DNA of 64,000 bases from assembly GCF_003383615.1 (NCBI RefSeq), contig NZ_QNUL01000025.1:37605-101604 (forward strand), read 5' to 3'. Position numbers and translations under genes: made by a program. Under the pieces are notes generated by a model. It was given only the letters and a program-made list of their open reading frames with translations, made no database searches and was not told the DNA's origin. The first letter of the stretch is position 1. Every line of letters begins with the position of its first letter. Origin of the DNA: Dyadobacter luteus (lineage in GTDB: Bacteria > Bacteroidota > Bacteroidia > Cytophagales > Spirosomataceae). Positions 9,368-16,797 of this stretch are shown in pieces.

Positions 9368-9391
9368 AGGGCCGGATTATTGTCCGGCCCT
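9368..9391 (+). terminator. Hairpin between the lipoprotein and peroxidase genes
   Basis: AGGGCCGGA (9368-9376) and TCCGGCCCT (9383-9391) form a perfect 9-bp GC-rich stem with a 6-base loop, followed by AATTT. It begins just after the lipoprotein stop. The T-run is short, so it may be a weak terminator or attenuator that lowers expression of the peroxidase gene, which starts 16 bases further on. Confidence 0.6.
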
Positions 9392-9407
9392 AATTTCACC
9401 ACTCACC

Positions 9408-10532
9408 ATGAAGTTTTTCTTTATTTTTCTTTTTGCCACTTACATTATTGGTTCGGCTTACATCGCTCCGCAGGATTTATCTATTGATGAACTTCGTCAA
9501 TTGTACAGTAGCGGCGATAGTAAAAATTGGCCCAAACCGGATATTGATTCATCTGTAAAAAATTTCCGGGATATAGGTTTGCTTTCCAAACCGAAGCACC
9601 CTGCCTCCAATCCCTATTCTCCGGAGAAAGCAAAGTTGGGTAAAATGCTCTTTTTTGATCCACGGCTATCCAAATCCAAACAAATCGCCTGTGCTTCATG
9701 CCACGATCCAGAGCTGGGCTGGGGTGACGGACGGCATTTATCATTCGGTCATGATCGTCAGAATGGAAAACGCAACGCAATGACCATCCTCAATACAGGG
9801 CATTACGAACGACTGTTTTGGGATGGTCGCGCAGCGAGTCTGGAAGAGCAGGTTTCATTTCCGGTACAGGATCCAAAAGAAATGGCCCAGAACCTGAAAA
9901 CCATGGAAAAGAATATTCGTAAGGTGACAGGATACCGGACGTATTTCAAAGAGGCGTTTGGCAGCGAAAACATCACCACAGAAAGAATCCAGAAGGCTAT
10001 TGCGACATTTGAACGCACTGTAAATAGCAGAACTACGCGATTTGACTCCTTTATTTCCGGGAATGAAAAAGCACTTAGTGATGATGAACTGATGGGATTA
10101 CATTTGTTCAGAACCAAGGCAAGATGTATCAATTGCCACAACTCTCCCCTGTTTTCCGACAATCAGTTTCATAATGACGGACAGACGCTATATGGTTCAA
10201 AAATGGAAGACTTCGGCATGTATAACCACACCGGTGAAAAAACAGACATCGGGAAATTTAGAACACCCTCATTGCGGGAAACAGGCGTAACAGGCCCATG
10301 GATGCACCACGGCAATTTCCCGACACTGATGGACGTGATCGAATACTATAATCTGGGTAATCCATCTCCGATTCAAAAACATGTTAAAGTGGATGAACAA
10401 ATGCGACCAGTAACTTCACCTATCTTACGAAAACTGCAATTGACAAAAACAGAAAAGTTTCAGCTCGAAAGTTTCCTGAAAGCCATCTCGTTCTCTTCTC
10501 AAAAAATGAATCCTTTCGATCTTCCGCAGTGA
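9408..10532 (+). CDS. Di-haem cytochrome c peroxidase / MauG-family protein
   Basis: A 374-residue exported protein with two c-type haem motifs: CASCH at 95-99 and CINCH at 240-244. Family sequences around them include KLGKMLFFDPRLS, WDGRAASLEEQV, FPVQDPKEM and FRTPSLRETGVTGPWMHHG. A signal peptide or anchor covers about residues 1-18. Members either reduce hydrogen peroxide in the periplasm or, as in MauG and MbnH, oxidise partner proteins. The gene is the last of a same-strand run after the sigma, FecR, SusC, SusD and lipoprotein genes. Whether it protects against peroxide or modifies a neighbour cannot be told from sequence. Length and motif spacing fit a full, intact enzyme. Confidence 0.92.
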   Translation: MKFFFIFLFATYIIGSAYIAPQDLSIDELRQLYSSGDSKNWPKPDIDSSVKNFRDIGLLSKPKHPASNPYSPEKAKLGKMLFFDPRLSKSKQIACASCHDPELGWGDGRHLSFGHDRQNGKRNAMTILNTGHYERLFWDGRAASLEEQVSFPVQDPKEMAQNLKTMEKNIRKVTGYRTYFKEAFGSENITTERIQKAIATFERTVNSRTTRFDSFISGNEKALSDDELMGLHLFRTKARCINCHNSPLFSDNQFHNDGQTLYGSKMEDFGMYNHTGEKTDIGKFRTPSLRETGVTGPWMHHGNFPTLMDVIEYYNLGNPSPIQKHVKVDEQMRPVTSPILRKLQLTKTEKFQLESFLKAISFSSQKMNPFDLPQ

Positions 10533-10552
10533 TTCCAGGTTGATTCCAGGTT
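10531..10552. repeat. Tandem 11-bp direct repeat at the end of the peroxidase gene
   Basis: GATTCCAGGTT occurs twice back to back (10531-10541 and 10542-10552), starting inside the TGA stop codon and running into the edge of the inverted-repeat element that follows. It may be a duplication linked to insertion of that element. Confidence 0.7.
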
Positions 10553-10629
10553 GCCACGGATCACACTAATGCACACAGATTGTCATCAGAATTTACCCTA
10601 TTCGTGTATCTCTGTGTAATCCGTGGCAA
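10551..10629. repeat. Intergenic inverted-repeat element (TTGCCACGGAT ends)
   Basis: A 79-base element bounded by perfect 11-base inverted ends, TTGCCACGGAT (10551-10561) and ATCCGTGGCAA (10619-10629). Imperfect pairing continues inward (CACACAGAT against ATCTCTGTGTA). Elements with CCACGGATTACAC-type ends recur between genes in many bacterial genomes; no second copy was seen here. It carries no coding frame and sits between the peroxidase and the next hydrolase gene. Confidence 0.7.
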
Positions 10630-10719
10630 AAAAACATATGACAGATAGGTAATTTCAGCAGATATCTTCTTTTGTGGTTCTAATTATGGCATAGCCGCAA
10701 GAACACAATTTATTCTGCA

Positions 10720-12867
10720 ATGATTACCAGTACATTACAAAGAATCTGCCTCGGTTTGCTTATTCCATTCGGAATGATAACTGCAGGCAATGCGCAAAAA
10801 ATCAACCGCAAACAGGTGGTTGACCGACATAAAGTAGTAGTCAAAACAGCCGATACACTAAGCTCTCTGACAGTTGGTAACGGCTCTTTCGCATTCACCG
10901 CCGACGTAACAGGTTTACAAAGCTTTCCAGAATACTATAAGAAAGGTGTACCTCTCGGAACACAATCCGAATGGGGATGGCATAGCTACCCTAACCCGGA
11001 AGCTTATAAATTTGAAGAAACATTGCAGGACTACGACCAGTACGGCAGAAAGATCTCCTATTCGGTTCAGGGTAAAAATCAGGAAAGAGGTAAGCAGGCA
11101 ACAGAATACTATCGTGTCAATCAGCACCGGTTGCAACTGGGAAATGTAGGTCTGGATATCCTGAAAAAAGACGGATCCTTAGCCGGTATTCATGACATCA
11201 AAAATATCAACCAGACGCTGGATTTATGGACTGGCAACCTGACGAGCCAGTTTACTGTGGAAGGAACAAAAGTAAGTGTTGTAACGGTAGCCCATCAAAA
11301 AGCTGATGCTATTGCCGCCCGGATTCAATCGGATCTTCTGAAACAGGGACGTATCAAAGTTCGCTTGCGCTTCCCCTATCCGAATGGTTTGTTCAAGGAT
11401 GAAGGTAGCTTTTACGGCAACGGCGACAAACATCTTTCGGATATCCGCAGTCAGACAGAGAACGGTGCTGTGATTCAGCATCAGCTTGACACAACCATCT
11501 ATTCTGTTTCTACCAAATGGAGAGGCATCGCCAAGGCAGAACAACAGTCAACTCATTATTTTACAATCAGTCCCGCAAAAAATCAGGGCATCTTTGAGAT
11601 TACTTGCCTTTTCAGCCAGGATCCGCCAGCCTCTGTTCCTTCTTTCGCGCAGACAAAGCTGAGCAGCCAGAAGGATTGGGAGCAATTCTGGTTATCGGGT
11701 GCTGCTGTGGATTTCAACGGAAGTACTGATAAACGTGCAAGCGAGTTGGAAAGACGGGTCGTATTGTCTCAATACCTGACCAAGGTACAATGCAGCGGAA
11801 ACTTTCCTCCGCAGGAAACCGGACTTACTTACAACAGCTGGTATGGAAAACCTCACCTGGAAATGTACTGGTGGCACGCTGCACATTTTGCTCTTTGGGG
11901 AAGAACAGAATATCTGGAAAAGAGTCTGGCCTGGTACGATCAAATTGCCGACAAAGGAAAAAAACTAGCGCAACGCCAGGGCTTCGAAGGAATCCGCTGG
12001 CAGAAAATGACAGACCACCAGGGTGAAGAATCTCCTTCTTCGGTGGGCTCATTCCTGATCTGGCAGCAACCACATTATATCTATCTGGCAGAGCTTGCTT
12101 ATCGTGATGGGAAGGATAAAGCAAAACTGGAGCGGTATAAAGACCTGGTATTTGCCACAGCCGATTTCATGGCTTCATTTGCACATTATGATCCTGCTAC
12201 GAAACGCTATAATCTGGGAAAAGGAATTATTCCGGCTCAGGAATGCTTTGATCCCATGGAAACATTTAACCCTACCTACGAACTCGCTTACTGGAGCTGG
12301 GCACTTCAAACGGCTCAGGAATGGCGCACACGTACCGGACTTCCACGTAGCGAAAAGTGGGATGAGATCATTAAAAATCTTGCTCCAATGCCGGTTAAAG
12401 ACGGAGTATATCTTGCAACGGAAAGTACGCCTGACTGCTACGAACCCGGCAACAGAAGACTGAATGACCATCCTGCGGTACTGGCAGCTTTCAGCACGTT
12501 ACCTGCCGTGCATGATCTGGATGAGCCAACGATGCTTCGCACTTTTGACCTGGTAGAAAAAGTGTGGAACTGGGATCATACTTGGGGCTGGGATTTTCCA
12601 CTGGTGGCCATGACGGCAACCCGGTTAAAACAACCTGAGAAGGCCGTAAACGCACTTTTTAAAAACATTACGACCAACAGGTATTTGCCAAACGGACATA
12701 ATTATCAGGATGGCAGGTTAACAATATATCTTCCTGGTAATGGTGGAATCCTTGCGGCTGTAGCACTGATGTGCGCCGGAAGTGATGGACAATCCGATAC
12801 TAATCCCGGATTCCCGAAAGACGGTAGCTGGAAGGTGAAGTGGGAAGGTTTAAGTAAGATGCCTTAA
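10720..12867 (+). CDS. Secreted (alpha/alpha)6-barrel hydrolase, GH65/GH95-like
   Basis: A 715-residue protein with a signal peptide (about 1-25, ending GNAQ), a beta-rich N-terminal half (about 30-320) and a helical-barrel C-terminal half. The latter has the stretch YGKPHLEMYWWHAAHFALWG, then WQQPHYIYLAELAYRDG, FNPTYELAYWSWALQTAQEW and WNWDHTWGWDFPLVAMTATR. This layout is that of inverting glycosidases and phosphorylases of the six-hairpin clans (GH65, GH95 and relatives). I cannot place it in a named family or assign a substrate. It stands alone on the plus strand between a repeat element and a convergent FAD gene. The acidic residues in LNPTYE-like and ECFDPMETF segments are candidates for catalysis. 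Confidence 0.7.
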   Translation: MITSTLQRICLGLLIPFGMITAGNAQKINRKQVVDRHKVVVKTADTLSSLTVGNGSFAFTADVTGLQSFPEYYKKGVPLGTQSEWGWHSYPNPEAYKFEETLQDYDQYGRKISYSVQGKNQERGKQATEYYRVNQHRLQLGNVGLDILKKDGSLAGIHDIKNINQTLDLWTGNLTSQFTVEGTKVSVVTVAHQKADAIAARIQSDLLKQGRIKVRLRFPYPNGLFKDEGSFYGNGDKHLSDIRSQTENGAVIQHQLDTTIYSVSTKWRGIAKAEQQSTHYFTISPAKNQGIFEITCLFSQDPPASVPSFAQTKLSSQKDWEQFWLSGAAVDFNGSTDKRASELERRVVLSQYLTKVQCSGNFPPQETGLTYNSWYGKPHLEMYWWHAAHFALWGRTEYLEKSLAWYDQIADKGKKLAQRQGFEGIRWQKMTDHQGEESPSSVGSFLIWQQPHYIYLAELAYRDGKDKAKLERYKDLVFATADFMASFAHYDPATKRYNLGKGIIPAQECFDPMETFNPTYELAYWSWALQTAQEWRTRTGLPRSEKWDEIIKNLAPMPVKDGVYLATESTPDCYEPGNRRLNDHPAVLAAFSTLPAVHDLDEPTMLRTFDLVEKVWNWDHTWGWDFPLVAMTATRLKQPEKAVNALFKNITTNRYLPNGHNYQDGRLTIYLPGNGGILAAVALMCAGSDGQSDTNPGFPKDGSWKVKWEGLSKMP

Positions 12868-12917
12868 CTTCTGCAATACAATCAGACTGAGGTTGCGAAC
12901 GAAATTGGAATTCATTT

Positions 12918-12981
12918 AATTCAGAATCATCATTGTCTTATTCCGGTGCGCTGCACCTTTAAGCATTGATGATTCTGAATT
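12918..12981. repeat. Nested inverted-repeat element
   Basis: Perfect 15-base arms, AATTCAGAATCATCA (12918-12932) and TGATGATTCTGAATT (12967-12981), enclose 34 bases that hold a second small palindrome, GGTGCGCTGCACC (12945-12957). It lies just after the hydrolase stop, in the convergent gap of about 295 bases that otherwise holds no gene. It could terminate transcription from both sides or be a mobile intergenic repeat. Confidence 0.75.
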
Positions 12982-13077
12982 GTTTGCTACAAGTATTACA
13001 GCGCTCTGTGCCTCGTCATTGCATTTGAAATCGGTAGCACTTCCTTATAACATCATCTCAATAAGCGCATTCTCAAA

Positions 13078-13144
13078 GGTGCAGAGCACCCCAACATTTG
13101 TAGAAAAACAAAACCAGGCAAACCGATGCAAGGTGCAGCGCACC
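13078..13144. repeat. Paired GGTGC-nnn-GCACC palindromes
   Basis: GGTGCAGAGCACC (13078-13090) and GGTGCAGCGCACC (13132-13144) bracket 41 bases of A-rich sequence. They share the arms of the palindrome at 12945. The repeated, regularly shaped units in a convergent non-coding gap suggest a genome-wide intergenic repeat family. Confidence 0.65.
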
Positions 13145-13162
13145 GTAATAAAATCTTGGCGC

Positions 13163-14926
13163 TCAATTTACAACAGTCTCAACACCGATAGTCCTGATCA
13201 CCTCATCGACGATTTTATCAGATGCCTCCTCGCAGAAGTCCAGTCCTGAATAATCAGGATTATACCCTCCTATATAGGGCACTGCCATGATATAGATTCG
13301 TTCGTTAGGCTTTCTATTCTTACCAACCACCTGAAATTCATCATTGATAGTAACTCCGGATACTATCAGGTAATAATGTCCGTCTTCACCTTTTTTGACC
13401 TTTTTATTTCCCTCTGACAATTCTTTCTCCCCACTCTCTGCAGATTTAAAGCGTAAGCGAGCCGGGGTGATCGTGTCATTTTCAAACATACTTTTGAATG
13501 GAAACGCATCGTACGACAAATGAGGCTGCCCTAAACAATCGATAAAAGTGCGGTAATAAACTTCCTGTTCCTCACCCTGTTCATCTTTGAAACGGTAAGT
13601 AATCCCTCCTTTTTCTTCCGGGACTACCTCACTATCATCGCCTACAGAAATAATTTCCAATCTTCCCGCATCATTCAATGCAAGCAACTCTTCACACGAG
13701 CTCTGAGGAACAAAAGCGATTACAATCGAAATCAATGGCATCAGCGATTTTTGAAGGCGCTGCATGTCTTCGGCAGAAAAATATTTAGCTGGGTAATTCA
13801 GGGCAAAACTCAGCACCGCCAGCATCTCCTTCCAGTGAATTGACTCCCTGTTCCGAATCGATTCCTGCGCCTCTGCATACTCTTCCCTGAACAAATCAAA
13901 TGCTTCCTTCCTCTCCCGCCTGTCCATCATCTTCTCCACAAACTCTTCAAGTGTGAGGTCTTTTATTTTTGCGTAAAAGTCGGGTTGCTTGTCTTTAAAC
14001 AGATCCACGAAATCTTTTTCAAAAACATAATCCAATGAAAGAAATCCATCATTTTCCTCGCGGTTCTGGTCGAGTTCCGCTTCAGAAAGTAACGAGTCCA
14101 TTGACAAAAGTGGTTCTTCCAAATGGAACCTGACCGCAGGTAACAGCCCGTTCCGGGAATGGAGGATTAAACGAAAATCCGGCGATGTCTCAGATGCTAC
14201 AAAACCGGTTTTACCGTCAGGCAACTTCGTAAACTTACCATTACTTCGTGCGAGCGTCCTTATCGCATCTATAGCTGTTAGTGACGATCCACGTATTGCG
14301 ATCGTGTGATTGAGTTCGAGCCTTAGTTTGGATGGTGGGTAGGGAGAATCATAATAGCCATCTACTTTTTTCTCATGCTTATCAGGCCATTTGTGTCCGG
14401 TGCAAATCACCACTTTGTCAAACTCCTCAATCGCTTTCCCTACAATCCTCACTGCTACCTTTCCTGTTTCTTCATGATCGGAAACATCAATAACCCGTGC
14501 TCCGAAATGGACACGTGTTTTGATGCCAACTTTCTCAGCTTTCTCCAGCAGTAATCCGAACTGTGCATTCAGATAATGACCAAAAAATAATCTCGGCAGC
14601 ACTTTGTATTCGTTGAAGTGATCTTTGTCCATATCGAAGTATCTCAGATAATCGTCGTCCAAAGTCTGCACCCATTCTTCAATCGAAGTAACTATTTCAG
14701 GAATCTCATTATCTGAAACATTGGTAATATGTTCCTTGTTTGCTCCCTCGGTGCTATAAGGCATGCCCGATCCCAGCTCTTGTTTTGCTTCAAAAATATC
14801 AACTTCGATGTCCTTACGCGCTGATTCCACCAGCTTTTTGTAAAGGAACAAGGCACTGGGGCCTCCTCCAAGAATAGCAATTCTCGTTTTCAATTTCGTA
14901 TGAATTAACTGTGATCTCGCCACCAT
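13163..14926 (-). CDS. FAD/NAD(P)-binding protein (NAD_binding_9 type)
   Basis: A 587-residue flavoprotein. I start it at the Met of MVARSQLIHTKLKTRIAIL; the longer frame to 15037 would run into the divergent MOSC gene. The dinucleotide fold is at the start (IAILGGGPSALFLYKKLVES, GxGxxS-type loop). Then come FEAKQELGSGMPYS and ITNVSDNEIPEIV, typical of the HI0933/NAD_binding_9 group that acts on unknown, often siderophore-like or amine, substrates. A second dinucleotide loop seems present near IAIRGSSLTAIDAIRTLA. It probably oxidises or hydroxylates a small molecule in the cytoplasm; the substrate is unknown. It is divergent from the MOSC gene across a 77-base gap. Confidence 0.82.
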   Translation of the reverse strand: MVARSQLIHTKLKTRIAILGGGPSALFLYKKLVESARKDIEVDIFEAKQELGSGMPYSTEGANKEHITNVSDNEIPEIVTSIEEWVQTLDDDYLRYFDMDKDHFNEYKVLPRLFFGHYLNAQFGLLLEKAEKVGIKTRVHFGARVIDVSDHEETGKVAVRIVGKAIEEFDKVVICTGHKWPDKHEKKVDGYYDSPYPPSKLRLELNHTIAIRGSSLTAIDAIRTLARSNGKFTKLPDGKTGFVASETSPDFRLILHSRNGLLPAVRFHLEEPLLSMDSLLSEAELDQNREENDGFLSLDYVFEKDFVDLFKDKQPDFYAKIKDLTLEEFVEKMMDRRERKEAFDLFREEYAEAQESIRNRESIHWKEMLAVLSFALNYPAKYFSAEDMQRLQKSLMPLISIVIAFVPQSSCEELLALNDAGRLEIISVGDDSEVVPEEKGGITYRFKDEQGEEQEVYYRTFIDCLGQPHLSYDAFPFKSMFENDTITPARLRFKSAESGEKELSEGNKKVKKGEDGHYYLIVSGVTINDEFQVVGKNRKPNERIYIMAVPYIGGYNPDYSGLDFCEEASDKIVDEVIRTIGVETVVN

Positions 14927-15003
14927 AAAGCGGCTCAAAAATTCTGATATAACAATTGTACCAGACTTTTGTGAGGAATGATTTTTATAATCTCCTTCGT
15001 AAC

Positions 15004-15849
15004 ATGCACAATTCATCGGATTCCATACAACTTTCACAAATCTGGATTTACCCTGTTAAATCATTGGGTGGAGTGCGCTTGAAAAACGCTCAGGTACTGA
15101 GGGAAGGACTTAAATATGACCGGCGTTGGATGATCGTGGGTCCGGATGGAAACTTTCTTACGCAAAGAAAATTCCCGGAAATGAGCTTACTGAAAATACA
15201 GATGCGGGAAGATGGGTTTAACATCATTTCAGCAAAAGAAAACTGCTCTGCGCTTTTTATTCCTTATAAATCAGAAATAAAAGAATCTTTCGAGGTAAAA
15301 GTGTGGAATGACGTTGTATCTGCAGTTCTGGTGAACAAGGAAGCTGATCATTGGCTATCCGAGCGACTACGAATGCCTGTGAGATTTGTTGCGATGAACG
15401 AAAATAGCCAGAGAGAAACCTATGTAGAGCCCACAGATAAAAGGTTTCCGATTACTTTCTCTGATGATTTCCCGCTTCATCTGATATCAGAAGCGTCACT
15501 GGATGACCTGAATAATCGGCTTTCTCTGCAAGTGGGAGTAGAAAGGTTTCGCCCGAATCTGGTTGTAAAAGGCAACCTTCCCTACAGCGAAGACGAATGG
15601 CAAAAATTTCGTATCGGCAATGTCATGTTTGAGAATATTTCAGCTTGTGAACGCTGTATGATGATTAACGTTGATCAGCAAAGTGGTATCAAATCACCGG
15701 AGCCACTAAAAACGTTAGCAGGTTATCGCCGGATAGATAAACACATACTTTTCGGGAGAAATATAATTGTTGAACAAACTGGTTCGATACGCGAAGGAGA
15801 TCTTGTCACTTTTGAAAGGATCCAGTCTCCTGACCTGCCGTTTTCGTAA
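15004..15849 (+). CDS. MOSC-domain protein, mARC/YcbX-like
   Basis: A 281-residue protein starting at MHNSSDSIQLSQIWIYPVKS. A longer frame from 14956 only adds residues from the shared promoter gap. An N-terminal MOSC_N beta-barrel (about 1-110; IWIYPVKSLGGVRL, YDRRWMIVGPDG, FLTQRKFPEM) is followed by the MOSC domain. That domain has FRPNLVV and the cysteine segment SACERCMMINVDQQSG, equivalent to the RCxxTTVD segment that binds molybdenum cofactor in mARC and YcbX. There is no C-terminal ferredoxin domain, unlike YcbX, so an external electron donor is needed. The likely role is reduction of N-hydroxylated compounds, by family knowledge. Confidence 0.88.
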   Translation: MHNSSDSIQLSQIWIYPVKSLGGVRLKNAQVLREGLKYDRRWMIVGPDGNFLTQRKFPEMSLLKIQMREDGFNIISAKENCSALFIPYKSEIKESFEVKVWNDVVSAVLVNKEADHWLSERLRMPVRFVAMNENSQRETYVEPTDKRFPITFSDDFPLHLISEASLDDLNNRLSLQVGVERFRPNLVVKGNLPYSEDEWQKFRIGNVMFENISACERCMMINVDQQSGIKSPEPLKTLAGYRRIDKHILFGRNIIVEQTGSIREGDLVTFERIQSPDLPFS

Positions 15850-15906
15850 CCATCATCTGTATCGGATAAAAGCTATATACAACATAGTAAATCAATAAAT
15901 ATTTAT

Positions 15907-15959
15907 CGTTTATCAATACATTTAGATTACAATTCAATACATTTGTACTACGATAAACG
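15907..15959 (+). promoter_or_regulatory. Promoter with two kinds of repeated site before the DUF2975/HTH operon
   Basis: TACATTTG (15938-15945) matches the TAnnTTTG -7 box 21 bases before the DUF2975 ATG. The 11-mer TCAATACATTT occurs twice (15913-15923, 15934-15944), exactly 21 bases apart, which is two helical turns; the second copy overlaps the -7 box. The outer inverted pair CGTTTATC (15907-15914) and GATAAACG (15952-15959) encloses both. The arrangement is what an autoregulating HTH protein would bind. Confidence 0.55.
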
Positions 15960-15966
15960 CTAAACT

Positions 15967-16539
15967 ATGAAATCGGTCAATACGCTTACAATTCCTGCCT
16001 TACTGTGCAAGGTGCTGTATTTTTTCATTGCTGCCGCCACGGTTTTTATAACTGTTATTTTCATTCATCTGCAAATTGCCCCATCGTATTATGCCGGATG
16101 GAATGCAGAGCTGATGACTCCCAAAAGTATTCTTTCGATTACTACTTTTGAAAGATGGTCTGCTGATCTATACAATGAAAGTACATTGTTATCCTTTGAC
16201 AAAATCAAAAAAACGTCTCTGTATTTCAACTACTTCCGGGTACTGGCAATACTATATTTCATTTTCCTGACGATAAAGGAATTTTCGAAAATTATCGAGT
16301 CTGTAAAGTTGATAGAAACCTTTCACCAAAGAAACATTTTATCATTCCAAAAGATGTTCCGATACCTGCTGGCTACTTCTATTTTGTTCGGTGTAACGAT
16401 TGTAAACGGTCAGGAGGCAAATCTTTACAGTTATTCAATACAGGTTACGCCCCTCATCCTATCATTCGCCGCTTTAATGATGGCTGAGATATTTAAGCAG
16501 GGAAATCAGCTGTTGGAAGAAAACCAATTAACAATCTAA
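15967..16539 (+). CDS. DUF2975-family membrane protein
   Basis: A 190-residue integral membrane protein with four predicted membrane segments: near residues 12-37 (ALLCKVLYFFIAAATVFITV), 85-105 (FNYFRVLAILYFIFLTI), 128-146 (MFRYLLATSILFGVTIVNG) and 155-173. It is followed after one base by a small Cro-type HTH gene; DUF2975 genes are very often paired with such a regulator. The function of the family is unknown, but the pairing suggests that the membrane protein senses something or controls the regulator. Direct repeats overlap its promoter. Confidence 0.85.
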   Translation: MKSVNTLTIPALLCKVLYFFIAAATVFITVIFIHLQIAPSYYAGWNAELMTPKSILSITTFERWSADLYNESTLLSFDKIKKTSLYFNYFRVLAILYFIFLTIKEFSKIIESVKLIETFHQRNILSFQKMFRYLLATSILFGVTIVNGQEANLYSYSIQVTPLILSFAALMMAEIFKQGNQLLEENQLTI

Positions 16540-16540
16540 A

Positions 16541-16744
16541 ATGCCAATCATAGTAAATGTAGATGTAATGTTGGCCAGGCGAAAAATGTCTGTTACCGAA
16601 TTATCGGAACGAATAGGAATAACGATGGCAAACATTTCAATACTGAAAAACGGAAAGGCGAAAGCAATTCGATTTTCAACATTAGAGGCCATCTGTAAGG
16701 AACTTGACTGCCAGCCTGGAGATATCCTGGAATATCAGCCTTAA
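16541..16744 (+). CDS. Small Cro/C1-type helix-turn-helix regulator (YozG-like)
   Basis: A 67-residue protein that is almost entirely one HTH domain: MLARRKMSVTELSERIGITM, then NISILKNGKAKAIRFSTLEA and the conserved end CKELDCQPGDILEY. It starts one base after the DUF2975 stop, so the two are surely co-transcribed. By family knowledge such regulators are DNA-binding repressors or activators that accompany DUF2975 proteins. The spaced direct repeats in the operon promoter are the obvious candidate site for it. Confidence 0.92.
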   Translation: MPIIVNVDVMLARRKMSVTELSERIGITMANISILKNGKAKAIRFSTLEAICKELDCQPGDILEYQP

Positions 16745-16797
16745 TCAGGTTGAGAACTACGACCGGACATCCTCTTTCAGAAGTAATTGTCAATAAA

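Noticed and set aside
8935..9402. A 155-codon minus-strand frame over the lipoprotein gene
   Set aside because: It overlaps the lipoprotein and the GC-rich hairpin; the plus-strand gene has a clean lipoprotein signal, this frame has none.
12980..13249. An 89-codon plus-strand frame in the convergent gap
   Set aside because: It is built over the palindromic repeats and overlaps the end of the FAD gene; no signal peptide, domain or sensible composition.
14927..15037. N-terminal extension of the FAD gene across the divergent gap
   Set aside because: It would cover the MOSC start and has no flavoprotein feature; the fold starts soon after the Met at 14926.
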